Part shown: positions 41,443 to 51,957 of the stretch, one piece after another
How the letters are laid out: every line of letters begins with the position of its first letter
How positions within the stretch are numbered: position 1 is the first letter of the stretch
Assembly: GCA_963576565.1 (NCBI GenBank)
Contig: OY755047.1
Span: forward strand, 23,567,171-23,631,170
Reading direction: 5' to 3'
Length of the DNA: 64,000 nt
Source of the DNA: Aspidapion aeneum
Lineage: Eukaryota; Arthropoda; Insecta; Coleoptera; Brentidae
Made by a program: the position numbers and the translations under genes
The notes under the pieces: model-generated
The model's input: the letters and a program-made list of their open reading frames with translations, nothing else
The model's database searches: none
What the model was told of the DNA's origin: nothing

Positions 41443-43139
41443 TCGTTAGAGAAAATATTCTTTAGTTGGGTTTCGTTCACACCACTTCTTAAGGGTTTTT
41501 TTTTTCATTTGGGGAAATTTATCAATTAGTTTAACTTTGTATAAAGCTATTACCTTTATTATTCATAATTATTTTGGTCTTCTCTTTTAGTGTTTATTTA
41601 AACTTTAAAGCTTTTGATTTTCTTACTGTTTCTAGTATTTTGAAATATTGTTTTTATCTTATTTCTGGGTTTTAACACCAAATACAAACCTTTCGTTGCC
41701 CTAAAATCCGCATTTTTAGTCAATAATACATCCCAAACCTAAACAGTAATATTAAGTAAATTAAACAGTTGATTGAATAGCTTCACCTATTCAATCAATG
41801 TTTAAAATGTTGATAAATAATAATATTTACAACAAACATACAAAAGGTTTATAAAACCTAAAAGTTTAAGGATTGTGAATATTTGAATACAAAAGTTTAA
41901 TTGTTAATTAATAGCAACAAAAACAAATATATATTAAGAAATGATAATGTGAAGTTCCAAGATGAAAATTGAATGATTTTCCTACATTGTTTATATATTT
42001 GAGAAAAACGTTTATAGCATATTCTTTCTCCAACAACCGTCATATTCCCTTTCGAGATCATAACAAATAATAAGTTTAATAACTTTTAATAATTTTATCA
42101 GTCTTTTAAAGTGTTACACAAATTGGCCACTTGACTCAACAATACCACTGTCATAACGGTCGCCTGTTACACATTTTTGAAGACGTCAACTGCTTCCTCT
42201 GGCGACTGAAATCTTTGACCACGCAGTCCATTAAATTTAAGTGTAAAATCTCTTAAAAACAAATAGATTTTCTATTAAAAATCAAAAAATATATCTTCAA
42301 TTAAAGTTAAATAAAGCTTTTATTAAAACCAGGTGACCAAATAATTTGTTTGAAACTTTTATGGAAAAATGTGGTCTAGGTGGATGAAAAAACTTATAAT
42401 AACAAATAATGAAAATATTTAAAAGAGTTAAATTTGATATTATTTTCAAGCACACAAAACTATCAGGTTGATAATCCATTGAACCAATTTTTCTCAGTGT
42501 AGGGCTAAAATGGGGTTTAATCTAATTTACATTTTAAATTGATTATTCCAAACTATCACAACACAACTAGGATAATCTATAGGTATAATTTTGCTTTAAG
42601 TAATTCCGTTTTATCTGCCAACGCTTACGCATTAGATTTTGTTTGCTTTAGGGCCGGTGATAGCCATTTGGCAGCCTGGGGCAAAGTATTCAAATGGCCG
42701 CCCGTTCTTCTTCAAATGGCATTAAAACGGGTCACTGTCCGTTTTTTGAAAACACTTTTTTCAAGACAGACAGAAAGGTGTGTTCTAATTCATAATTCAT
42801 TTCACCTTTCTGGATCCATCGCATCATTTCGTAAAGTTAGAGCAAGGATAAAGCGTTTTAAACAATCAAATAAAACAATATAAAGAAGAAAAGGGTAAAA
42901 ATGTTCGAGAAAAATGATATCAAACACCGAAGTTTTGGTTAGTTTAGGGCCAGGATTTTAAAATATATATTTTTTTATATTCTTTACGCTCAAATCAGAT
43001 AAAAACGATAACACATTTTTTTTTATTAAAAATTGTATAAAATAAGGTTTAAGACACATCCAGGCTTAGGGATATTTTTGACGATAAAAGATGTATGTAT
43101 GTAATTTTGGTCATCAATTATTTTTAATAGGTGGTGTTA
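41443..43139. other. No recognised gene
   Basis: AT-rich sequence without a supported feature. A 114-residue plus-strand frame (42539-42883) is not recognisable. GGGCCGGTGATAGCC near 42651 resembles some hAT ends, but no matching right end or duplication was found. Confidence 0.3.
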
Positions 43140-43242
43140 ACAGGACTAGCCGATGACGTATCGTCGGCGAAACCCGAAAAATGTGTAACTCCACATTGGA
43201 CGAATTTTAGATTATGGTGTCATCTAGATATTAACTAAAAAC

Positions 43243-43286
<44 letters not shown>

Positions 43287-43440
43287 CCTAGGAAAAGGAG
43301 ATTTTTTTAAAATTAATATAATAGAAAACTTAACTCCAGTCAGCGGTTATCCAATTTTTAAAAAGTGTTTTTGGTCTCTCCTGTAAATGTTGTCAAATTG
43401 GAGTTACACACTTTTCGGATTTCGCCGACGGTATGTTCTC
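43140..43440. repeat. Inverted repeat around an (AT)n run
   Basis: CGTCGGCGAAACCCGAAAAA with TGTGTAACTCCA (about 43163-43195) is complementary to 43405-43436. A perfect (AT)n tract lies between at about 43246-43284. The left arm also contains a local hairpin (GCCGATGA-CGTA-TCGTCGGC). A non-autonomous foldback element is likely; no target duplication was resolved. Confidence 0.55.
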
Positions 43441-43529
43441 ACAAAATCATTCAAAACTGGCGAAATGCCGTAAAAGTCAAAACTCATGGACATTTTCTTG
43501 GATAATTACCCGCAAAATAAATAAATATA

Positions 43530-45262
43530 TGCCTCGCAGGCCCATGCTGAACGCCGACCCTAGTTATCTAAAACCCACGTTATCCCTATTAAATTTTTTC
43601 CAGTAGTTTTGGTTTAAATCTTCTCGCAATTATGTTTTAAAAACTATTACAGGATTTACGATTACAAACATTAGATCCCATTATTGCCATTAAAAAGCCA
43701 GCAGATTTTATCTTAACACTAAATTAAGTTTTATCTAGAGGCCCTGTATATATTTGACGGACGTGTTTTTTAACAGCTGTCAAATTGTCTCGAGGGCTTC
43801 TAGTTTTATCCAAGTAGCTCAGTGAGAAATATTCTGATTGAAATTCTAGGTGACTTCGAGTTAACTTTGAAATTAGCTGAATGCTAAAACCAAAAGTATC
43901 TGTTTGAAAATATTTAGTTTAGGAACTGGTTAGGATAATTACCAGTAAAATATTCAATTAATATATGCCTCGCAGGCCCATTCTTAGCGACGACCCTGGT
44001 TAGCTCAAACCCACATTATCACTATAAAATTTTCCAGTAGGTTTGGTTTAAATCTTCTCGCAATTAAGTTTTAAAAAATATTGGATTATAAAACCATTAC
44101 AGGATTTACGATAACAAACATTAGATCCAATTATTCCCATATAAAAAAGCCAGCAGATTTTATCTTAACACTAAATAAAGTTGTTTTATCTAGAGGCCCT
44201 GTATATATTTGACGGACGTGTTTTTTAACAGCTGTCAAATTGTCTCGAGGGCTACTAGTTCTATCCAAGCAGCCCAGTGAGAAATATTCCGATTGAAATT
44301 CTAGGTGACTTCGAGTTAACCTTGAAATCCGCTGAATGCCAAAACCAAAAGTATCTGTTTCAAAATATTTAGTTTAGGAACTGGTTGGAATAATTATCCG
44401 TAAAATATTCAATTAATATATGCCTCGCAGGTCCATCCTTAGCGACGACCCTGGTTAGCTCAAACCCACGTTATCCCTATTAAATTTTCCAGTAGGTTTG
44501 GTTTAAATCTTCTCACAATTAAGTTCTAAAAAATATTGGATTATAAAACCATTACAGGATTTAAGATTACAAACATTAGATCCCATTATTGCCATTAAAA
44601 AAGCCAGCAGATTTTATCTTAACACTAAATTAAGTTAAGTTTTATCTAGAGGCCCTGTATATATTTGACGGACGTGTTTTTTAACAGCTGTCAAATTGTC
44701 TCGAGGGCTTCTAGTTCTATCCAAGCAGCTTAGTGAGAAATATTCCGATTAAAATACTAGGTGACTTTGAGTTAACCTTGAAATCAGCTGAATGCCAAAA
44801 CCAAAAGTATCTGTTTGAAAATATTTAGTTTAGCAACTGGTTGGGATAATTACCAGTAAAATATTCAATTAATATATGCCTCGCAGGCCCATTCTTAGCG
44901 ACGACCCTGGTTAGCTCAAACCCACGTTATCCCTATTAAATTTTCCAGAAGGTTTGGTTTAAATCTTCTCGCAATTAAGTTTTAAAAAATATTGGATTAT
45001 AAAACCATTACAGGATTTAGGATTACAAACATTAGATCCAATTATTCCCATTAAAAAAGCCAGCAGATTTTATCTTAACACAAAATTAGGTTAAGTTTTA
45101 TCTAGATGCCCTGGATAAATTTGACGGCTACGTTTTTTAACAGCTGTCAAAATGTGTCGAGGGAGGCCATTTAGTTCCATCGAAGCGGCCCATTGATAAA
45201 TATTCCGATAGAAATTCTGGGTGAGCCCTAGTGAAACTAAAACCAAATGTAACTGTTTGAAA
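43530..45262. repeat. Tandem satellite, unit about 436-456 bp, nearly 4 copies
   Basis: GCCTCGCAGG starts each unit at about 43531, 43967, 44422 and 44878. Shared blocks in order include CCAGTAGGTTTGGTTTAAAT, AAAAGCCAGCAGATTTTATC, GAGGCCCTGTATATATTTGA, CGTGTTTTTTAACAGCTGTC and CCAAAAGTATCTGTTTGAAA. The second to fourth units are about 455 bp. The last unit is interrupted at 45262 by the R1-like LINE and resumes at 45963. It is non-coding. Confidence 0.9.
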
Positions 45263-45962
45263 AAGTTAAGAAAGAAAAGGAGATACCGTGTCACCATACC
45301 GCCAAGGGATGCATGGAAAAAGGATGGGGTTGAGTTCCTTAGTGATGCCACGATCTGCTATATAGACGGATCAAGGCTAACAGAGCGGAATTCCAACGGC
45401 GCCGGCGCAGGAGTGTACGTGGAAAGCAAGGGTATTGGAAAAAGCTACTCGCTGGGAACCAATGCAACAGTCTTCCAGGCGTAGGTTTACGCTATACTGG
45501 CGGTAACATGGGAAGTAGAAATTAGGAAAGAAACAAGAAAGCGCCTTTGCATCTGTTCAGACCGTCAAGCTTCGCTGAAAGCACTGTGCACAACACGAAG
45601 AGAGGTGGGAGGAGATCTAACCGGACACTGCGTCCTACCAGGACACCTGGCGAAGATGTGAGTGAAGGACTAGGCGACGTGCGAACGATGTTGGACCGAG
45701 GACGAGACCTTGGCGCATTTCCTCTCATCATGCGAAGCACATAAGGAGGCAAGAAGAGAGGTACTTGAAGAGGAAGCCTTTGAGATGGAGGACCTTCTGA
45801 ATCTAAGGTGGCCCGATATTCTGGCCTTTGTACAGAAGACGGGCAGATTCCTTAGCGAAGAAAGGACGCCCCTCTACTGCCCGAAGATTATCGAAAAAGG
45901 CGCTTCATTTGCATAGTCGCCAGGCCTAGAGCCTACCCCACACTACTACTACTACTACTACT
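45263..45962 (+). pseudogene. R1-like LINE, 5'-truncated insertion (RNase H and C-terminus)
   Basis: The insertion is bracketed by a perfect 13-bp duplication AACTGTTTGAAAA (45250-45262, 45963-45975) and ends in an (ACT)n tail, so both borders are certain. It encodes an RNase H domain, ATICYIDGSRLTE with GAGAGVYVE and ATVFQA*VYAILAV (a TAG replaces the catalytic Glu codon), and CICSDRQASLKAL. After an internal deletion come GHCVLPGHLAKM, TCERCWTEDETLAHFLSSCE (zinc-binding CxxC...H....C pattern) and EDLLNLRWPDILAFVQKTGR. The layout RNase H then C-terminal zinc finger fits R1-clade LINEs. It inserted into the local satellite rather than rDNA. Confidence 0.85.
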
Positions 45963-46450
45963 AACTGTTTGAAAATATTTGGTTAAAGAAATGATTAAGT
46001 TCGAAAAAAAATTGACATGTAAATAAACTACTGTTCAGACGGACCGAAGCATTACTGATTACTTACAAAGTCTCATTTTTAAAAATTGTCAACTGTGGAT
46101 AAGATCTGGAAAAAATTACTATTTAGATGGACAATAGACTGTCTATTAAGAAATTTGTAATCTTATCAATACTAATTATGAGGTCTTATTTTGTATTTTT
46201 ATAAAACACTTTTAAGGAAGGTACTACGATGAGATCATAGCTGGGAACCAGAATAAATTGAGGGTTTATAGATTAGATGGACCAAATTATAACTGATTAC
46301 TTACAAAATATGATTTTCCTATTACTATCTAAGAAAAGGTATTGTTCAGAGGGACCAAAGCATTACTTATTACTACAAACTTCATTTATTTTAAAAAGAA
46401 CAACCGTGGAAAACAAAAAAATACTCACAGATTGGTCACTTATAAGTTAA
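45963..46450. repeat. Satellite remnant and degenerate tandem blocks
   Basis: 45963-46000 completes the satellite unit broken by the LINE. Then GTTCAGACGGACCGAAGCAT (46033) recurs as diverged versions near 46345 (GTTCAGAGGGACCAAAGCAT) and 47353, each followed by an ATTACT...TACAAA block. The segment 45993-46250 is duplicated at 48692-48995. Confidence 0.6.
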
Positions 46451-47696
46451 TGTTCTTTTGATTACACATCTAGAAATACTACTCCTTCTTAATTTTGTCA
46501 GGAATGCAAATTATCCTTGAGTGTGCCACTGTACAAAGCCAGCTTAAAAAAATAAAAAGCGCAAAACAGAGATAAGAAAGTGGTTCCGCGTCCCTCCACA
46601 TTTGTAAACAGTTGGTTGCCGCCTACCAACACCATCAGGTGGTAGATGCGTGAAAAACTACTGAAAAGTGAAGAGTGGGAGTTGTCAGGGTTAAGCGTGA
46701 GGATACATCAAGTAGAGAAAGGGATTTTCCCTTCGAACTGATTGGCTATGGAAAAACTGTGAGATAAGAAAATGTTGTCTATAAAATGTCATTTTATCTC
46801 GATTTTGTTTAGGTTTTCTTGTTTAGCTTATTAGCTAGAATGTAAAGTGAACTTTAGGATTATAAGCAACGCCACTGACTCCGTTCCTCTAAGCTCTTTA
46901 AACAGGGGGCATTGAGTTACTTAGGTCCAACCTACCATTAATAAAAATCCAAACTTTGAGAAGACAAGTCGGTAGTCACATTCTAAGTTTTGTTGAACTT
47001 AAACTAAAACCTCTAAATTAATTGTCAATAAAGAAACATATGATTGTTCTTTTTGAAGAATATTCTGCAGTTTGTTATTTTGGTAAGTTAAAGTTTTTAT
47101 TTTAATATTTTGGGTCTTGTTTGTTTTATAGGTCATAAGAAAAGGCTTCTAACAACTGCAACAGAGTTTTATTTTCTGTTCATTAAAGTTTGTAACGTTT
47201 TTAAAACTGTTTTATATTTATTTTATACACTCAAGAGATCTATTACGGTACCATCGTTTAGGTATTCGATTTTCATACAAAATCATACCCGATAATATTA
47301 CTCATAAGGTTCTATCGGAATATTAATTTTTTTGATTGAATTAAGAATTACTAGAACAGATGTACCAAAGCATTACTGCTGAACTACAAAGGCTAGTTCT
47401 TTTAAATAGATCACGCATTCAAAATATTTTTAAAAAAATACTGCTAAACCAAATAATTTTAGATAATCCAAATAAGTCAAAAGGTTTCATTTGGCTTTTC
47501 TTAAAACTTTTTAAACTTCGTAATCAAGTAAAGCAGACCATTTGTGATTAGTTAAAAGGTCTGAGTTTCTGATTTAATTAATTAATTCAAAATTAAATTA
47601 AAAACAAAAGCGCTCGGGTATTATTTAGCAAATTATGTTAAATTAAACTAAAACTAAACCCATGTTTTAATGCGGGAAGCAAAACGTGAATATATA
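46451..47696. other. No recognised gene
   Basis: Nothing identifiable apart from one diverged repeat block near 47353. Short frames only. Confidence 0.3.
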
Positions 47697-47698
47697 TA

Positions 47699-48227
47699 CA
47701 GGGCGTCCCAAAAGTCCGAGTCCACCCAAATATTTTCTGAACTATTGAAGATAACTAAACCATATTTGGAAGTAATTAATAACATCAAGATAGCTATTTT
47801 ATGGAAAAGAGGATGTGTTGCCCCTACATTGGGGGACGGCATAGGAGCGGTCAACTTACCTTTTTAAAATTAAAACCTCTATCGAGTGACACCTCGTTTT
47901 AAATGTCTTTAAAAAACTAAGATTTTGACATAACTGTCGATTGTCCACGTCAAATCTGTCAAAAGCTTTTGACAGATTTGACGTAAAAAATCGACAGTTA
48001 AGTCAAAATGTTTTTTCAAAAAAATTTAAAATGAGGTGTTACTCGCTAGGAGTTTCAATTTAAAAAATTTAAGTTGACCGCCCCTATGCCACTTCTCCAT
48101 ATTGGGGCAAAACACCTGCTCTTTCATAAAATAGATGTCTAGATGTTATCGTTTACTGCCAAATATGGTTCATTTATCTTGAATACTAGAAAATATTTGG
48201 GTGGACTCGGACTTTTGGGACACCCTG
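47699..48227. mobile_element. 529-bp mariner-type foldback element
   Basis: The ends CAGGGCGTCCCAAAAGTCCG and CGGACTTTTGGGACACCCTG abut TA on each side. Arms of about 180 bp (including CCACCCAAATATTTTCTG and GTTGACCGC) flank a central perfect inverted pair GTCAAATCTGTCAAAAGCTTTTGACAGATTTGAC-like region near 47949-47983, so almost the whole element is self-complementary. No coding content. Confidence 0.85.
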
Positions 48228-48229
48228 TA

Positions 48230-48588
48230 TATATATAAATGGGATATACTTGAATATAATAAAGTTTTGTATAAAATAGTTTAGATTCCCACGAAGCAAA
48301 TAAAGGTAAACTTTTTGACAAATACAAATTGTTCTCTGAATAATCCTACAACTTTCTCAGGCAGAAGTGGAAGTGATATATGATAAAATTTCCAGTGGCG
48401 TAACTTTTTCCAAGCAATTATATCTCTCTCTTTAATATCAACTGATGAATGATGAATCGTAGACCTTTTAGTATGATCTTCAGACAAAAATACAGACGAC
48501 TTAATAGTGGGAGGAGGATCCGCGGCCAACAAAGGACAATAACAAATTTTACATTGAAGTTCTTGGGAGATAACAGGTTAAGTGGTTA
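48230..48588. other. No recognised feature
   Basis: Spacer with no family or repeat recognised. Confidence 0.25.
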
Positions 48589-49073
48589 GGTTAGGTTTGA
48601 TTATGACTGGTGCGAATGCCGCCCCTCCATAGAGGTACTTGAAGAGGAAGCCTTTGAGATGGAGGCCCTTCTGAATCTGAGGTGGCCCGAAGTCCGAAAA
48701 AAATTGTCATGTAAATAAACTACTGTTAACGTTTTAAAATATGTATTAACATCTGGAAAGAAATACTGTTCAGACGGACCGAAGCATTAGTGATTACTTA
48801 CAAAGTCTAATTTTTAAAAGATGTCAACTGTGGATAACATCTGGAAAAAATTACTATTTAGATGGACAATAGACTGTCTATTAAGAAATTTGTAATCTTA
48901 TCAATACTACTTATGAGGTCTTATTTTGTATTTTTATAAAACACTTTTAAGGAAGGTACTACGATGAGATCATAGCTGGTACCAAAATAAACTGCGTTCT
49001 TTCAGAGTTGGCCACGAACGTATAGGTTTAGGTTAGGTTTGATTATGACTGGTGCGAATGCCGCCCCTCCATA
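48589..49073. repeat. Duplicated filler segment bracketed by 43-bp direct repeats
   Basis: A 43-bp sequence beginning GGTTAGGTTTGATTATGACT occurs exactly at 48589-48631 and 49031-49073. Between them, 48632-48690 matches 45759-45822 (the end of the R1-like LINE, GAGGTACTTGAAGAGGAAGC and onward) and 48692-48995 matches 45993-46250 (CTATTTAGATGGACAATAGA, TAAGGAAGGTACTACGATGA). The stretch 45823-45992, including the (ACT)n tail, is missing from the duplicate. Confidence 0.85.
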
Positions 49074-49164
49074 AGTTATGTTTTTTTATTAATTGCATTA
49101 CAGACATTTTTGGTAAAAAATAACACGAAAAACGGAAAAAATTGTACAATAGAGAGCGTTAGAA

Positions 49165-51220
49165 AATAAAAGAAATATGAAATGTCTAAGGCCGACTCTA
49201 GGTAGATATGAAATAATTAAAACAAAGGATATGAACGGCATAGAAATTAAAGTTAAGGAGAATATTATATATTATTATATTAATATTATATTATATCACA
49301 CAACTATTCTATACATAATTATACCAAGCAAAAACCAGAACCATCGCGAGAAACCATGCACAAGCTCCAAACAAAAATAAAGAACATAAACCCAGAGCTA
49401 CAATCTGAAATAAGCAAAGCGGATATAAAGAGAGCATTAAAGAAAATGGAAAATAACAAATCACCTACAAAAGATGGAGTAACAGCAGAAATGCTTAAGT
49501 ATGGTGGTAAAGCTGTAGCTAATAAGCTCCATATTGTCCTGAATAAAACACTAAAGGAAAAATCCATAACCATTCTTCTACACAAGAAAGGCGATAGAGC
49601 AGATCTAAAAAACTATCGACCTATAATACTCCTCAATGTAATGTGTAAGACTTTCACGAAAATATTAACAGATAGACTGACAACAAAATTTTACGGATAT
49701 CAATCAAAAGACAGTTGACTACCTATTAACCATTAAAATCCTAATAGAACCAGCCAAAGAATACAACATTCCACTATATATTGCGTTTATAGGCTTTGAA
49801 AAAGCTTTCTATAGCATTGAGCACTGGGTAGAAAAAGCATCTTTAATTAATAGCCTAATAGATCAAAAATACACAGACTTAAGGGTCGCGGAACAAAAAC
49901 CATTTTTTTGAAAGCAATAGTTCGAAAACATTTTCTTCGAATGGAAATTTGTTCGAGAACAGTTTCTTCGAACGGAACTTTGCTCGGAAACAGTTTCTTC
50001 GAACGGAAATTTGTTTGAAAACGTTTCTTCGAACGGAAATTGGTTCGAAAACATTTTCTTCGAACGGAAATTTGTTCGAAAACAATTTGTTCAAATGGAA
50101 ATTTGTTCGCAAACATTTTGTTCGAACGGAAATTTGTTCAAAAACATTTTGTTCGAACGAAAATTTGTTCAAAAACATTTTGTTCGAAAAAATTTTGTTA
50201 AAACGGAAATTTGTTCGAAAACGTTTTCTTCGAATTTTTGTTTATTCAAAACAGCAACTGTTTGACTAAGGGGTCTCTTTCTAACATATTTTTTCAAAAA
50301 AAAAAACTTGCCTGACTTCTTTCGCGGGATCCTAGAGGGTGTGAAACCAAACCAAACCGAACCGAACCGGCATTCTAGAGGTTGTGAAACTAAACCGAAC
50401 TAAACCGATACTTCGATTCGGTTCAGTACGGTTCGGTTCAGTTTTGTTTCACACCCGCTAGGATCCCGCGAAAGAAGTCAGGAAAGTTTTTTTTTTTTGA
50501 AAAAATATGTTAGAAAGAGACCCCTTAGTCAAACAGTTGCTGTTTTTAATAAACAAAATGTTTTCGAACGAATTTTCGTTCGAAGAAAACGTTTTCGAAC
50601 AAATTTCCGTTTGAACAAAATTTTTTTGAACAAATATCCTATCGAAAAAATTTTCGTTCAAACAAAATGTTTTCCGAACAAATTTCCGTTCGAACAATAT
50701 GTTTTCGAACAAATTTCCGTTCGAACAAAATGTTTTCGAACAAATTTCCGTTCGAAGAAAATGTTTTCGAACAAATTTCCGTTTGAACAAAAAAATTCGA
50801 TGAAAATTTTTCGAAGAAATTTCCGCGACCCCAGACTTAATAGCCAATACATATGGCGAAGCAACAACATCAAACAAAATCCCAGATGGTGAACGGGTGA
50901 CACCGAACCAGGTCCTAGAAGATGTTTTTCAAAACCTAGATTGAGAAGAAATAGGCATCAAAGTAAGCGGACAATTCTTAAACCATCTAAGATATGCTGA
51001 TGATATCGCCTTAATACCAGACAAGAAAGAAGAACTGATAAAAATGCTGGAAGAACTGGACAAAGCAGACAAAATATAGGCTTGAGTATGAACACCACTA
51101 AAAGTAAAATCATAAAAAACTATGAAAAACTAATGAACATAGCGACAGATGGAGAAGAGTGGAAGATATTGGGGGAGGCTTATATTCAAAGATGGATTGA
51201 AGAAGGATAAATAGATAGAT
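49165..51220 (+). pseudogene. RTE-like LINE copy split by a Foldback-like element
   Basis: The left part (to 49882) encodes HKLQTKIKNINPELQSEISK, ADIKRALKKMENNKSPTKDG, VTAEMLKYGGKAVANKL, ITILLHKKGDRADLKNYRPI and LYIAFIGFEKAF, where the catalytic Asp of FIDF reads Gly. The right part (from 50841) continues IANTYGEATTSNKIPDGERV, DVFQNLD*EEIGIKVSGQF, NHLRYADDIALIPDKKEELI and ends GGGGGAGGCTTATATTCAAA near 51170-51220. The 9-bp duplication CAGACTTAA around the Foldback-like element shows that the two parts were contiguous. Some internal sequence (after YQSKDS) is deleted and several stops are present. Confidence 0.85.
49883..50831. mobile_element. 949-bp Foldback-like element with 31-bp subrepeats
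   Basis: The ends GGGTCGCGGAA and TTCCGCGACCC are inverted and flanked by a perfect 9-bp duplication CAGACTTAA (49874-49882, 50832-50840). Each arm is built from a 31-bp tandem subrepeat based on CTTCGAACGGAAATTTGTTC with GAAAACATTTT: about 9-10 units on the left (to about 50240), inverted on the right (about 50555-50800). Inner arms (CAGCAACTGTTTGACTAAGG; CTTTCGCGGGATCCTAG) surround a central CCAAACCGAACCGAACCGG-type palindrome. Long arms of short subrepeats with 9-bp duplications are the hallmark of Drosophila FB elements. Open frames within are repetition artefacts. Confidence 0.9.
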
Positions 51221-51437
51221 TGTACGCAACTTATTGTTATATTAAAACTATTTTATTCATGACCTCAAAATCCCATTTGGCCGGAAAATATACTCCCGTC
51301 ATACTGCGCCTCTGGCGAATGATTAATGATACTTTAGATTTGTTGAGAAATATTTTCTCCATGAACGAGTTTGATAGTGGTTGAGGGTTTTGGTTTATTC
51401 TGACGTATTTTGATTTAAGTTTAGTTGAATAGCAAAA

Positions 51438-51606
51438 GGGAACGTCCTTAAATTACGTAACGCAAAAATTCAGGATTTTTAAACCCCCCTCCCCCCTTCC
51501 CCACGTAACGCATTTTCAAGAAAAAACACATTCAAAAAACATTGAGTGTAACGCAAAGCCAAACCCCCCCTCCCCCCCTAGAACGTTACGTAATTTAAGG
51601 AGTCCC
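51438..51606. mobile_element. MITE with ACGTAACG arms
   Basis: The left end GGGAACGTCCTTAAATTACG and right end CGTTACGTAATTTAAGGAGTCCC (shown in part) are inverted. The interior has C-rich runs (CCCCCCTCCCCCCTTCCCC) and two further ACGTAACGC or GTAACGC blocks. A decayed copy lies at 268-410. Target duplication is not clear (AAAA on both sides). Confidence 0.65.
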
Positions 51607-51957
51607 AAAACAGAGAGGAAATTTCCGATTTTCAATTTCACACCCTCCCTAGTTTTAAATTATTGTCTATGGCTAAAATTTAAGAGGAAAAAATAGAACA
51701 TATATATAAGAAACAGAGCTTGTTTTACCGCTAATCTCAGAAACTACTAACCGATTTCAATGAAATTTCGTATACATATTTTATGAGCTATTCTGTCTGT
51801 TATGGTAGGGCACTTGCATGTCTGGCTATACGGCGAAGCAAGTTATCTTTAGGCTGGTCGTATAACAAGTGGTATAGTTTTTGCAATATTACAAGTCCCT
51901 TTGCTATGCTACAAAGATAAAATGTACGAAAATCCCACGCTTTTTTCGATTTTCAGT
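51607..51957. other. No recognised gene
   Basis: Contains a dispersed-repeat style motif (TACTAACCGATTTCAATGAA near 51748) common to insect repeats, but no defined element. It ends in a T-rich tract and CAG that could be a splice acceptor for the fragment that follows. Confidence 0.3.

Noticed and set aside
42640..42965. GGGCCGGTGATAGCC as a hAT terminus
   Set aside because: No inverted partner end or 8-bp duplication could be located.
43140..43200. Possible hammerhead (GCCGATGACGTATCGTCGGC followed by GAAAC)
   Set aside because: The core has CCGATGA instead of CTGANGA, the intervening bases form a simple hairpin with flanking sequence, and no closing stem I with UH at the cleavage site was found.
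48585..48600. GGTTAGGTTAGG as telomeric (TTAGG)n
   Set aside because: Only two units; telomere or interstitial telomere calls need longer arrays.
49847..50903. Overlapping frames rich in Phe, Lys and Asn in the 31-bp repeat arms
   Set aside because: They arise from stop-free subrepeats inside the Foldback-like element and show shifted versions of the same text in every frame.
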